Source: Granulosicoccus sp965214025 (GTDB lineage: Bacteria > Pseudomonadota > Gammaproteobacteria > Granulosicoccales > Granulosicoccaceae). Taken from it: a DNA stretch of 64,000 nt. Shown here piece after piece: positions 42,599 to 53,087 of the stretch. The translations under genes were made by a program, and so were the position numbers. The stretch lies in contig CBDCAW010000091.1 in NCBI GenBank assembly GCA_965214025.1, positions 1-64,000 on the forward strand, given 5' to 3'. How positions within the stretch are numbered: position 1 is the stretch's first letter; each line of letters starts with the position of its first letter. The notes beneath the pieces were generated by a model that did no database searches, had not been told where the DNA came from, and worked only from the letters and a program-made list of their open reading frames with translations.

Positions 42599-42601
42599 AC
42601 T

Positions 42602-42866
42602 TCACTTCACTACACGAAGCCTTGGGCTCTCAGCTCGCTGCTGTCCCGGCTCAGCTTCAAGGTAGATCCGCCTGAATTCGTCTACGCCGAGGTACAGCGA
42701 ATCGGCCAATTGATCATGCGAATAGCGAAGCACGTTCGTGTGGTACTCCAACATTTTGCTCAGAAGCCGTGGACGCTCTTCCTCTGGCTCATAGGGTTCG
42801 CTTTTTCTATACCCGCGTTTCCCCATCTCAATGAAGAAGCTTTTCTTCTGATACTCGTGAGTGGCG
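42602..42866 (-). pseudogene. ImmA/IrrE-type protein C-terminal fragment
   Basis: Read from about 42866, the minus strand gives YQKKSFFIEMGKRGYRKSEP and RPRLLSKMLEYH, then YSHDQLADSLYLGVDEFRRIYL and a basic end. This resembles the tail of HTH-Xre/ImmA-IrrE metallopeptidase-like antitoxin proteins (F--E-GRRG-R--EP, then --LA--L-----E-R---L). The protease HEXXH part is missing. An ATG-initiated 74-aa frame (42826) remains open but is unlikely to be functional alone. Confidence 0.45.
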
Positions 42867-42873
42867 AGTAGTC

Positions 42874-43236
42874 TCAGGCTGCAATTTTCAGAGAATCACT
42901 GTATTCAGGGGCCTGGTGCTCGTCGATGAATTTGGCAATGGGATTAGTTTCAGCGCCAACAAGGAGAAATTCAGGAAGCTCGTTTTGCATCGCCATCTTG
43001 ACCACCAGTTCAGTTGGTGCAACGCCCTTTCGAATGGTGCGCAACCAAGACCTGAAGCATAGCCACACCGACTCGGTGTGACAAGCCGACAGGTAGTGCA
43101 TCAGTCCTTGCGTGAGCACGCCCATGAACAGGAACACATGGTAGGCGTGTAGCTTTCGCCTGATGGCCTCCCGGTACTCTTGCGTATTTCGGCGAACGTG
43201 ACCAACCATTTCGGCCATCGTGACCGCTCTGTTCAC
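42874..43236 (-). pseudogene. Transposase C-terminal fragment
   Basis: A 120-aa open frame reads HAYHVFLFMGVLTQGLMHYLSACHTESVW, SWLRTIRKGVAPTELVV and LPEFLL. This looks like the last part of a large IS4-type transposase. There are no catalytic residues of the DDE core and it abuts an istB gene 24 nt upstream. It is a leftover of an insertion sequence. Confidence 0.5.
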
Positions 43237-43260
43237 TGCCTCGACACTGGAGGCTGAGTT

Positions 43261-44106
43261 CTACTCCGAGCGGTCATCGTCAGTCAAGTCTGCGCTCTGA
43301 TCACCGTCGGCTTCTGCGGCGGCCTTGCGCATGGATCCGCCCTTGAGCGGCAGCCGGTGCGAACCGTGGATCAAGCGATCAAGAATCGCATCGGCAAGGG
43401 TCGCCTCTCCGATCCACGCGTGCCACTTGGTCACCGGCAATTGACTGGCGATCAGCGTGGATCGATTGCCGTGACGGTCCTCGATCACCTCCATCAGATC
43501 CTGGCGCTGAGGGGTGTCCAACGGGACACTTCCCCAGTCGTCGAGCAGGAGCAAGTCGGTCTTCTGCAACTGCATCAGCAGCCGGGCATACGTACCGTCG
43601 CCGCGACTGATCCGCAACGCCTCGAGCAATCGCGGTAGCCGGTAGTAGCGGCTCGAGAGCCCGACTCGACAGGCCTGGTTTCCGAACGCGCAGGCCAGCC
43701 ACGTCTTGCCGCAGCCTGTGCGTCCGGTGATGCACAGGTTCATACCCGAACGGACCCAGTCAAGCTGTGCAAGACAGGCCACCTTGGGCTTGTCGAGCCC
43801 GCGCGGATGGCTGTAGTTGATGTCCTCGATACACGCGCCAACGCGCAGCTTTGCGGTGGAGAGCAACCGTGCAAGACGCCGGTTCTCCCGATGTAGTGTC
43901 TCGTGCTCAACGAGTAGAGCGAGTCGCTGCTCGAACGAGAGGTCGTGAGTTTCCGGCTGTTCAAACTGTCGCTCGAGGGCATCGAGCATGCCGGTCAGTT
44001 TCAATGTTCGCAAACGCGCGCGAGTCTGTTCGATCATCATGCTCTTGGTATCCGTAGTTGTGTTGACAGTCAGTGTCGGGTTCGTGTGGTGGGTATGCAT
44101 TCTCAT
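43261..44106 (-). CDS. istB: IstB-like ATPase (IS21 family), element 2
   Basis: A 281-residue AAA+ helper: Walker A ITGRTGCGKTWLACA, Walker B LLLLDDWGSVPLD, STLIASQLPVTKWH and ADAILDRLIHGSHRL. It is of the IS21 istB subtype with a helical N-terminus (ARLRTLKLTGMLDALERQ). The start at 44106 overlaps the stop of the istA remnant by one base. Full length, but its istA partner is truncated. Confidence 0.9.
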   Translation of the reverse strand: MRMHTHHTNPTLTVNTTTDTKSMMIEQTRARLRTLKLTGMLDALERQFEQPETHDLSFEQRLALLVEHETLHRENRRLARLLSTAKLRVGACIEDINYSHPRGLDKPKVACLAQLDWVRSGMNLCITGRTGCGKTWLACAFGNQACRVGLSSRYYRLPRLLEALRISRGDGTYARLLMQLQKTDLLLLDDWGSVPLDTPQRQDLMEVIEDRHGNRSTLIASQLPVTKWHAWIGEATLADAILDRLIHGSHRLPLKGGSMRKAAAEADGDQSADLTDDDRSE

Positions 44107-44501
44107 CAGTGGTAGTACTCCTCTCCACGCACGTTCTCGTGCAGAGGCATCTCCAACTGCTGTTCACCACAGGTCTCCGGATCGATCTGATCCAGTCCGT
44201 TCTTCAGGATCGAGCGCACACTCGAGGCGCTTGTCGTGCCGATCGACAGGGCGTGCTGACAGGCGCGCTCCAGACGCTCATGGCCGTACTGTCGATCGAG
44301 CGACAACAGGCCGAGACAGGATCGGTAACCGTGCTCGGGATGGGGCCGATCCTTGAGCTGACGGTGCACGATCTGCGCAGTGGCTTTGCCGATGTTGGTA
44401 CCCCAGTCGAGAAAGCGCTTTGGTGACCACTGTGCGTGCGCCCGATGCGAGGCCGGCATGTGCTCAGGCACTGTATGGAAGCGTTTTCCCGGCTCGCGCA
44501 C
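44106..44501 (-). pseudogene. istA: IstA C-terminal fragment (IS21 family), element 2
   Basis: The 131-aa frame reads FHTVPEHMPASHRAHAQWSPKRFLDWGTNIGKATAQIV and HPEHGYRSCLGLLSLDRQYGHERLE, the conserved C-terminal tail of the larger IS21 transposases. The DDE core and HTH are absent; the match ends near 44510, next to the following transposon. So element 2 was cut, probably by insertion of the TniA/B-like transposon. Confidence 0.75.
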
Positions 44502-44720
44502 ATGGGCGGCGACGCGCTGTAGGCGGTCACATCATTCCGCGATCCACGCGGGGGATGTCCCTGTCTTGATCGACATCGGATTGCTGGGACACCGGTAGAA
44601 TGCGGTAACGGCGTCACTTTTTGCGCATCGGGTAGATGCGCAAGAGCGACCCGGTCGGCGACACTGCGCGGACCACCCTTCCACCTCAGGAGGTAAGTGG
44701 CCCGCCACGGGTAGCACCCC

Positions 44721-45397
44721 GTGCGGGCCGTGGCCGGTGTGCAGGTTCGTTTGGCGACGCCCTCCACCGGCGAGCACTACGTTACCGGCAAGCTGTGGAC
44801 ACAAGCAACGATTGCGTCGTGTCCCTGGCATCCTGGAGGCGGTTGCGGGTTCTGTCGTCATGGAACCTACGAGCGCATCACCCCAGCCGGCTGTCGAGTC
44901 GCTCGCTGGTACTGCCCCGAGACGGGGTGCACCGTCAGTGCGCTGCCGGACTGTCTGGCTGCCCGTCGTTCGGGCACGCTCGTCGAGCTGGAGACCCGGC
45001 TGCTGGCCGTGGAGCGCACCGGCTCACTGACTGGCGCCACGCACATCACACGCACCGAGATCGAACTGCCCGGTGCCCTTCGCTACCTGTCGCGGCTACG
45101 CACCGATGTCCACGGGGCGCTCGCCATCGTGCGCGGGCTCGACCCCGAGCGTTTTCTCGACGTCGTGCCGACGCTGAGCGCGTTTGCCGCTTTGCTCGGC
45201 GTCGTGAGTGTCCTCATGGCGCTGCGCGCCGAGTATCCGGCGAGCCTGCCAACGCTGCCCGCGCCGCTCGGCTTTGATCCGCCTCGGAACGCTCGGGACA
45301 GCGGCACGAGTGCTTGCCAACACCGCGCGGGGCGTGACCCGCCGTGCGCTCTGGTCGAGGCTTGGGTACTCGTTTACACCCCCAGGCTATCGTCCCC

Positions 45398-45401
<4 letters not shown>
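44721..45401 (+). CDS. Zinc-ribbon protein of the TniA/TniB-like transposon
   Basis: About 226 residues from GTG 44721. The N-terminal part carries CPWH, CGFCRHGTYER and CPETGCTVSALPDCLAAR, a zinc-ribbon array as in DUF6431-type proteins that precede such transposases. The stop overlaps the transposase ATG (ATGA). The last ~40 residues look less conserved and may be shifted out of frame. Role: probably end or target binding during transposition. Confidence 0.6.
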
Positions 45402-46774
<1,373 letters not shown>

Positions 46775-46792
46775 TGGTGGGGAGTTGCGCTG

Positions 46793-47593
46793 ATGTTCCT
46801 CAAACACTTCGCCATGACCCGCTTTCCGTTCGACGCCACGCTGCCAGCCGGCGAACTGTTCGCTGCGACTGCCCAGAGTGAGGCCGAGTTCCGACTGAAG
46901 CATCTGCTGGAGCTGCGTGGCATCGGTCTGCTGACCGGCGAGCCCGGCTCCGGCAAGACAACGCTGTGCCGACGCGTCGTTGACGGGCTGCACCCCGGTC
47001 TGTTCCGCGTCGTCTACGTCACGCTGAGCACCGGCAACGTGATGGACATGTACAAGTCGATCGCCTGGGGCTTCGGGCTGCCGACCGAGCGCAACCGCGC
47101 CGCCGCCTTCCGTCAGTTGCGCAGCGAGGTGACGCGTCTGGTGCACGAGAGCAAGCAGCGGCCACTGGTGATATTGGACGAGGCGCATCACCTGCGCACC
47201 GATGTGCTGGAGGATCTCAGGCTGCTCACCAACTACGAGATGGACAGCGAGAACCGGCTGTGCCTGCTGTTCGTCGGGCTGACCGATCTACGCCGACGCA
47301 TCGCGATGGCGGCCCACGAGTCATTGGACCAGAGGATCGTCATGCGCTTCCACCTCGAGGGGCTGGCCGAACAGGAACTGAGCGACTATCTGACGCATCG
47401 ACTCCGTGGCGCTGGCTGCGAGCTGCCGTTGTTCGAGCCGGCGGCCATCAAGGCGATCTACCAGGCCACTCGGGCACTGCCGAGAAAGATCAACCGGCTG
47501 GCGCACTACGCGCTGACGGCCGCCGCTATCGGCGAAGCACGCAGTGTCACCACCGATCATGTCGAGGTGGCGATGCGGGAGATCGGGTCGTGA
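46793..47593 (+). CDS. TniB/ExeA-like AAA ATPase of the transposon
   Basis: A 266-residue ATPase: Walker A LLTGEPGSGKTTLCRR, Walker B PLVILDEAHHL, LLFVGLTDLRRRI, and PRKINRLAHYALTAAA at the C-terminus, as in TniB/MuB/ExeA-type regulators that select target DNA. ATG 46793 lies 18 nt after the transposase stop. Confidence 0.88.
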   Translation: MFLKHFAMTRFPFDATLPAGELFAATAQSEAEFRLKHLLELRGIGLLTGEPGSGKTTLCRRVVDGLHPGLFRVVYVTLSTGNVMDMYKSIAWGFGLPTERNRAAAFRQLRSEVTRLVHESKQRPLVILDEAHHLRTDVLEDLRLLTNYEMDSENRLCLLFVGLTDLRRRIAMAAHESLDQRIVMRFHLEGLAEQELSDYLTHRLRGAGCELPLFEPAAIKAIYQATRALPRKINRLAHYALTAAAIGEARSVTTDHVEVAMREIGS

Positions 47594-47820
47594 AGAAGCT
47601 AGACCGGATCGAACGCGAGTGGATCGAGAGCTGGACGGTCGAGGAAGCGGTGGCCGTCTACGAGTTCTGCACGATGATGCAGGACCACCTGTGGCAACAG
47701 CATGAGATCGCTCTGAACGAGCACATTCTCGAACGCGAAGGCAGGCACGACCCGGACTACGTGCTTGATCAGGATCGCCAGCAGAACCTGACTCTGCCGT
47801 TCGACGACATCCCGTTCTGA
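47590..47820 (+). CDS. Small acidic protein after the TniB-like gene (76 aa)
   Basis: Starts at GTG 47590, overlapping the ATPase stop as GTGA. Reads KKLDRIEREWIESWTVEEAVAVYEFC and ends LPFDDIPF. It is similar in size, acidity and position to the 72-aa protein following istB at 38.8 kb. Not known as a domain family to me; probably a transposition accessory. Confidence 0.7.
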   Translation: MKKLDRIEREWIESWTVEEAVAVYEFCTMMQDHLWQQHEIALNEHILEREGRHDPDYVLDQDRQQNLTLPFDDIPF

Positions 47821-48193
47821 GTCCACGGCACGGGCGCTGCAATCAGCCGCGTCGGTGCATGAAGTCACTACCTGATCCGTGTCAGCATCGCGCCGGCAGG
47901 CCCGCACGCGCCCGTCTGAAACGCCATCCCAGAACGAACCGCACGGACGTTCCAATCCGGGAAATCACGTCTCGGCTCGCAGGAAATACTGTGACAAACC
48001 GGCTGTGAAATATCTGAACCTCTATCAAACGCGAATTCGTCGAAATTGGATTAGCGATTTCTGAGCGTCGAGTGAACATCGCCTTCATCGCCGGTACGAT
48101 CGGGGATCTTTCCGGCTGCGCTTTCTTCGATTGGCCCGATACCGTGATCGGAGTCGTAGACGAGGGCCGAACCGCTCACCTGACTCTCACCGA
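47821..48193. other. Non-coding stretch between transposon and IS5-type element
   Basis: About 370 nt. The small frames here have no recognisable products. It should contain the right end of the TniA/B-like element and the left end of the IS5-type element, but I could not identify inverted repeats by eye. Confidence 0.4.
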
Positions 48194-49216
48194 TCATGCT
48201 GTTTGCCCTTGCAAGAAGGCAAACCGCCTCAAGTTGTAGGTCAGGTTCATCATGCCGACCTTGACCTTCGCGCGTGCCATACCCACGGTGCGCACGAGCA
48301 TGCCGCCCATGGCCTCCTGTGCCGCGAACACATGCTCCACACGGCAGCGCACCTTCGATCGGGCGGTGTTGGCACGTTGTGCACGCTTGGACAACGGCTT
48401 GTTGCGAGTACCCTTGGTATGGATCCGGCTACGGTACCCGCTGCGCAGCAGTGACTCCTCCTGCTTCTTCGAACGGTACGCCGAGTCTGCCCAGACATCG
48501 GCGCTGGTGTTTCGCCGATCAAGTAACTCATCCAACACCTGGCTGTCGTGTACCGAGGCATTGGTGAGCTCATAGCGGCGTATCAGCTTGTGCGCGTTGT
48601 CGACGCTGACGTGATTCTTGTACCCGTAGTGATTCTCAGCGTTCTTCTTCGTCCAGCGAGCATCGACATCCTTCTGGCGGCGCATCGCATCCGGCTTGCC
48701 CTGCCAGCTCTCAGGGGTCTCGCCACGCTTGATCGCTGCATTCTCCTCGCGGCTGTTACGTTGACGAGGTGCACTGACGAAGCTGGCATCCACGATTTGG
48801 CCTTGCCGAGCGATGTAGCCTGCGGATCGGATCTGCTCCATCAGCGACTCGAACAAGGCGTCGATCAGCTCATGCTCCTTCAAGCGTTCGCGGAACAGCC
48901 ATACCGTGCGGGCATCCGGCACCCGCCCCTCGGGCGTCAGGCCCAGAAATCGGCAGAACGAGTAGCGATCCCGAATCTGGTACTCGATCTGCTCGTCGGA
49001 CAGGTTGTACAGGTGCTGCAGAACCAGTACCTTGAACATCAGCACGACATCGTACGGCTTGCGTCCGGCGTTGCTCTTGCGCTTCTTCTCATGCACTTTG
49101 CTCAGCAGCGGACGGAACTGCTCCCAATCGACGCTGCGCTGCAGCTTCGGCAGGGGATCGCCGAGCTTTTCGAGTAGCTCCAGGCGGTCATCGATGTCAA
49201 AAAAGCCGGTTTGCAT
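48194..49216 (-). mobile_element. IS5-family transposase
   Basis: A 340-residue intact DDE transposase: N-terminal LSDEQIEYQIRDRYSFCRFLGL (IS5 N1 pattern), GQIVDASFVSAPRQRN (first Asp), DVWADSAYRSKKQEE (second Asp) and VRCRVEHVFA (Glu). The family tail is GMMNLTYNLRRFAF. The reading frame is unbroken, so it may be active. Terminal repeats were not located. It sits immediately upstream of the broken lipoprotein gene. Confidence 0.9.
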
Positions 49217-49274
49217 GGTCAGATCAGCTTAAGGGTTCCAGTTGTTGCATTATAACCGAATCTTGAGGCAATTT

Positions 49275-50284
49275 TTAGAAGTCGTTGCAGTCGGCAGGGT
49301 CACGGAAGCACGATGCCTTCAGATTGATCTGAACCTCACTTTCCGCACCGAGCTCATGGTCAGTGACATCGGCACGCAGAGCCGTCTGCGTGCCAGCTTC
49401 ATTGGGTCGATTGAAGCCGCCGGCGATGGTTTCCTGTGCCACGACGATCCACTGCCCGTCCGGTGACCACTGTGGCTGGCCAACGCGATCCTGGAAACCG
49501 CTCTGAGATCGCGCGAACTGTTGGGCATTCGTTCCATCGGCATCGATCGTCCACACCGTCGAGGTCGTCGAGTTGGTGTTGCTGTTCGTCACCAGATCAA
49601 GCGCGATGCGGGCACCATCAGGGCTGACCGACAGCTGCGTCGGTTGACCAGCTGCCGGCTCGAAGGTGGCGATCAGCGTATCCGCGCTGCTGTCCGTCAG
49701 TTGTTGGCCGCTGGCTCGGAACAGCGAATCATCACTGGTGTACAACAGGTCGCCCTCGGGGCTCCAGCCTGCCCCGCGAACAGCGCGACGACTGTTGTCG
49801 ACAAGAACGCCGTCCCGGCTGGCAATGACCAGCTCACGATCAATCGTTGTCGATCATCGCAATCATGCTGCCATCCGCCGAGACCTTCGGCAGTCGAGTC
49901 TCCATCGACCAACCGAGCGGGTACACAGCGGTTTCGGTACCCTGGGTGTCACGCAGCACCAGGCAATCGAGGAACGTGCTGGAGTCAGAATCGAAGTCGC
50001 ACATCTGCCGCAGCTCGACGTATTCAGTCAATGACTGATTGGCGCTCAACAACGGCGTGTCGCCATCTTCGTACTCCGGCACGATCAGTGTCACGGCGCC
50101 GGTCGCAACGTCGACCAGCTTGCCGTCCTGAATGACATGTCCGGTCAGTCCATCTACCGCTGCGCCCCGCGCCACCGTCAGCGCTTGGAGCATTCAGTCC
50201 GCCGCCATCACTGGAACTGCTGCCGCCACAGCCTGCGGTAGTGACAGCAAATGCGATACAACAACACAGAGTCAGTCTGTTCAT
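49275..50284 (-). pseudogene. Lipoprotein with TolB-like beta-propeller, two frameshifts
   Basis: ATG 50284 begins a lipoprotein signal (MNRLTLCCCIAFAVTTAGCGG, lipobox TAGC). Near 50190 one extra base shifts the frame to LQALTVARGAAVDGLTG, which runs through LPKVSADGSMIAMIDND. There an extra T near 49846 shifts it again to ELVIASRDGVLVDNSRRA, GWSPEGDLLYTSDD, LSVSPDGARIALD and QWSPDGQWIVVA. SPDG units are typical of TolB/WD40-like propellers. The three pieces join into a ~335-residue protein ending at 49275. Each break is a single extra base. Function unknown. Confidence 0.75.
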
Positions 50285-50418
50285 GATGATGTCCTCACCT
50301 CGGCATACGGAGAGTACCGCGTGCGCTTCGTACGACACATGACCGTTGTGCCACGCATTCTCACCACGTTGCCTTCAGGTCATGAGCGCGAGGTGAATGC
50401 CGGACTACGGCGCGATGG

Positions 50419-51273
50419 TCACGGGATAAATGCCACCATGCGGTGGCGTTCTCTTGTTGAATGCCGATGCCAACCCGGCGCTGCTTGAGGACTACTGGAT
50501 ACTGCCCATGGGACTGAACACGCTGAGGGGCACGACGACCTGCAAGAAAAAGGGCCGCCTTGCGGCGACCCTTCTGCAATCTCTTGGTGGAGAGACAGGG
50601 TTGCTCCTGTCGAAAAGACAGGGTTGTAGACTACTGCTTTTCTGGCGGTGGACGACAAGGCTTCACCGACGGACTTGACCACCGTGGTTGCTGCTTCCTG
50701 CACCAGCTTGAACATCTGCGTCTCTGCCTGCATTTCACCCTGCAGCTCTGTCATCTGCGCAGCCTGATCTTCCTTGGATCCACCCGCGCCCTCGAGATCG
50801 CCGATCTTGTCGGATGCCTCGATCGACTTCTTCAGGTGCTGGCCGGCGACTGCGCTCAAGGCACGCATCATGGCAACCAGCCAGTTCCCGCCCTTGGCAC
50901 CGGAACCATCGGCCTTCTTGCCAGCCTCTTCCACAGCGTCCTGCCCGCCCTGGAACAGGTTCTCGGCCATCACGTCATCGACTGCACTTTGCGCCTCTTC
51001 GGTGGTGCTGATGCCGGCCTCCTCCTTTCCTCCTGCGATCGCGCCGTCCACGGCGTCCATGACCGGACCCTTGATGAATTCCGGCATGAATGGTGTGGCG
51101 CCGATCGCGCCCTTGAGTCCTTCGCCGACACCGTCCATGAAGGTGTTGGTGGCAGCTCCTGCGACATCGCCTGCGCCAAACTTCTCGAGCAGACCACCGA
51201 CAACGCTGCCGATCAACTGGCTCGCGATCTGTCCTGCAATCTGTCCTGCAATACCTGCTACTGCACCGCCCAT
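50419..51273 (-). CDS. Putative type III secreted/translocator-like protein, probably with an extra base at its 3' end
   Basis: The 284-aa frame begins with a glycine-zipper hydrophobic region (AVAGIAGQIAGQIASQLIGSVVGGLL) and continues as an alanine-rich helical protein with a C-terminal coiled region (QMTELQGEMQAETQMFKLVQEA, VKSVGEALSSTARK). Removing one A from the AAAA run at 50638-50641 would end it as ARKQ-stop at 50631, exactly like the small T3SS protein at 56242-56541. A terminator with a T-run follows that point. So the true protein is likely about 213 aa and the last 70 residues shown here are frame noise. It lies beside sctU; secretion is inferred, not shown. Confidence 0.6.
   Translation of the reverse strand: MGGAVAGIAGQIAGQIASQLIGSVVGGLLEKFGAGDVAGAATNTFMDGVGEGLKGAIGATPFMPEFIKGPVMDAVDGAIAGGKEEAGISTTEEAQSAVDDVMAENLFQGGQDAVEEAGKKADGSGAKGGNWLVAMMRALSAVAGQHLKKSIEASDKIGDLEGAGGSKEDQAAQMTELQGEMQAETQMFKLVQEAATTVVKSVGEALSSTARKAVVYNPVFSTGATLSLHQEIAEGSPQGGPFSCRSSCPSACSVPWAVSSSPQAAPGWHRHSTRERHRMVAFIP
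50547..50573 (-). terminator. Rho-independent terminator
   Basis: On the minus strand, GGGTCGCC, a GCAA tetraloop and GGCGGCCC form an 8-bp stem (one G-T pair) followed by TTTTT. It stands 58 nt beyond the restored stop at 50631 and inside the extended frame of the 51-kb gene, which argues that the extended frame is not real. Confidence 0.75.
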
Positions 51274-51518
51274 GTCGTTCTCCCGAATCGTTGAGTTGAG
51301 ATGGCACCAGCTGAACGTATCGAAGCGGTCTGTCTCTCCAGGGCTTCGAACTGCGTCTTCGCTGACGACGGGGCTATTGAAGCAAAGCGAATCGACGCCG
51401 CCTATGCGTGATTACACTACCTAGCACTTTTACGTACCCGCACTGTGGTGGTCTGTCAGATCGCGTTGAGCGTGCTTTGCAATGTCATCGAATACAGAGA
51501 CTTGCAGCGACCCCGTGT

Positions 51519-52680
51519 TCAGGCAGGAGTATCCTGTCCGGCATACCGCGTGAGATCTTCCCCCGGGACCGGCCTTGATGTATCAGATTGGTAATCAGCG
51601 CCGGCAATGGAGCGTTCCTGTTCAAGCCGCTCGCTGACGCCGCGTGCCCACAGAATGATCTCGGCGACGATGTCGAACAGATCGCGGGGCACCGGTTCGC
51701 CGTCTTCCGTGTCAGAGAGCAGCTTGCGCGCCAGCATCTCGTTGCGCAGGATCGGCACGCCGGCCTCTTCGGCGACGTCGCGCATCCCGCGCGCGATGTG
51801 ATCCTCCCCACGGCCGGTCACGATCGGCACCGGGGAGTCTTCCTTGTCATAGCGAATCGCGATGGCTACGTGCGTGGGATTCACCACGAGCACACTGGCA
51901 GTCTGTGCCGCCGAGTCCGCGCCCTGCTGCGACCATTCCTGCGCCAGCTGCCGACGCTCCTGCTTGAAGGTTGGATCGCCCTCCAGGTTCTTGTTCTCAT
52001 CCTTGATGTCGCGCACGCTCATCTTCATCTTCTTGGCGAAGGAATGATGTTGGTAGGCAGCGTCCAGGGCCGTGATCATCATGAAGCAGACCAGCACCCA
52101 GCCGAACAGATGCAACCGCAACGTGCAACATGGCCTGAATGATGTCGGGCGGAGTTCGCGTCGGCAGCAACATCAATTGCGGCATTGCAGCCTTCACCAC
52201 GAGCCATCCGATCAGGAACAGCAGCGCGGTCTTGAACAGCAGCTTCACGAGCTCGACCACGTTGTCCATGCTGAACATCTTCTTGACACCCTCGACCGGG
52301 TTCATGTTGCTCATCTTGGGCTTCATCTTCTCGGTCGTCATGATCGGACCGGTCTGCAGGAACTCGAGCAGCGTTGCACTCAAGGCAACCGGGATCAGCA
52401 CGGTGGCGCTGATCAGCAGTCCCGCCTCGATCGCGGCACCGCCGAGTCGTGACAGTGCGTCGACGAAGGGTTCATCGATCAGGATGAACGTGTCGTTGAT
52501 CAGCTCGACCACCCGTTCGGTGCCGGAACGAAACGCAACCCACAGGAACAGGACGGTCAGTACCAGACCGAACGTCGTGCCGATGTCCTGACTCTTCGGT
52601 ACATCGCCTTTCTCTCTTGCATCGCGCAGACGCCGAGGTGTCGCCTTCTCGGTCTTGTCGCCAGTGTCCGTGTCAGCCAT
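51519..52680 (-). pseudogene. sctU: Type III secretion export-gate protein SctU, frameshifted
   Basis: ATG 52680 begins MADTDTGDKTEKATPRRLRDAREKG, the SctU/FlhB start. Four membrane segments follow, then PVEGVKKMFSMDNVVELVK. Near 52120 one extra base breaks the frame. The rest (LHLFGWVLVCFMMI, HHSFAKKMKMSVRDIKDE, and VVNPTHVAIAIRYD with the autocleavage NPTH) continues in the next frame to 51519. SctU switches substrate from needle to translocator after cleaving itself at NPTH. It is the only export-gate subunit besides SctV in the window and is on the opposite strand from the other sct genes. Confidence 0.88.
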
Positions 52681-53087
52681 CTCGTCAACCTTTCATCGAG
52701 GCGTTGCAATGATTCGATAGCGTACCAGTGCCGACGGATCCAGGCAGCCGACGCGACGCGTTAACCGGACAGAGACGTGCTTGATTCGTCGGCACATGCG
52801 CTGTACCACTGTTGAAGTTGCTGAGGTGTCCGCGTCATGACGACACACAATGCAGGTGTGACTGGCAGAGGTTTGACATTTGTCAGGTGGCGGTGACGAA
52901 GCTTCGTTTTTCGTAATGAACGAAGCCGATCACGGCGCGTATGAAAATCTATACTGCAGAACGACGAACGGATTGGTACAGCAATCCCAAATTCGAACAG
53001 GAGGGTCTCGGCCATGCTTGGAGCAGTACGCCGCCTGTCCCGTTGCCACCGTTGCAGCGCGCACCCTGCAACTAGCGGAGGTGTGTC
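52681..53087. promoter_or_regulatory. Divergent control region between sctU and sctV
   Basis: The 407-nt gap separates the two divergent T3SS transcripts and has no convincing gene (a weak 84-aa minus frame at 52761-53015 is likely chance). Its composition is more AT-rich than the coding flanks around 52900-52990, as expected of a promoter region. A clear -35/-10 pair or sctV-specific operator was not pinned down. Confidence 0.5.

Noticed and set aside
52761..53015. An 84-codon minus-strand frame between sctU and sctV
   Set aside because: Poor start context, basic low-complexity sequence and no recognisable motif; treated as part of the divergent promoter region.
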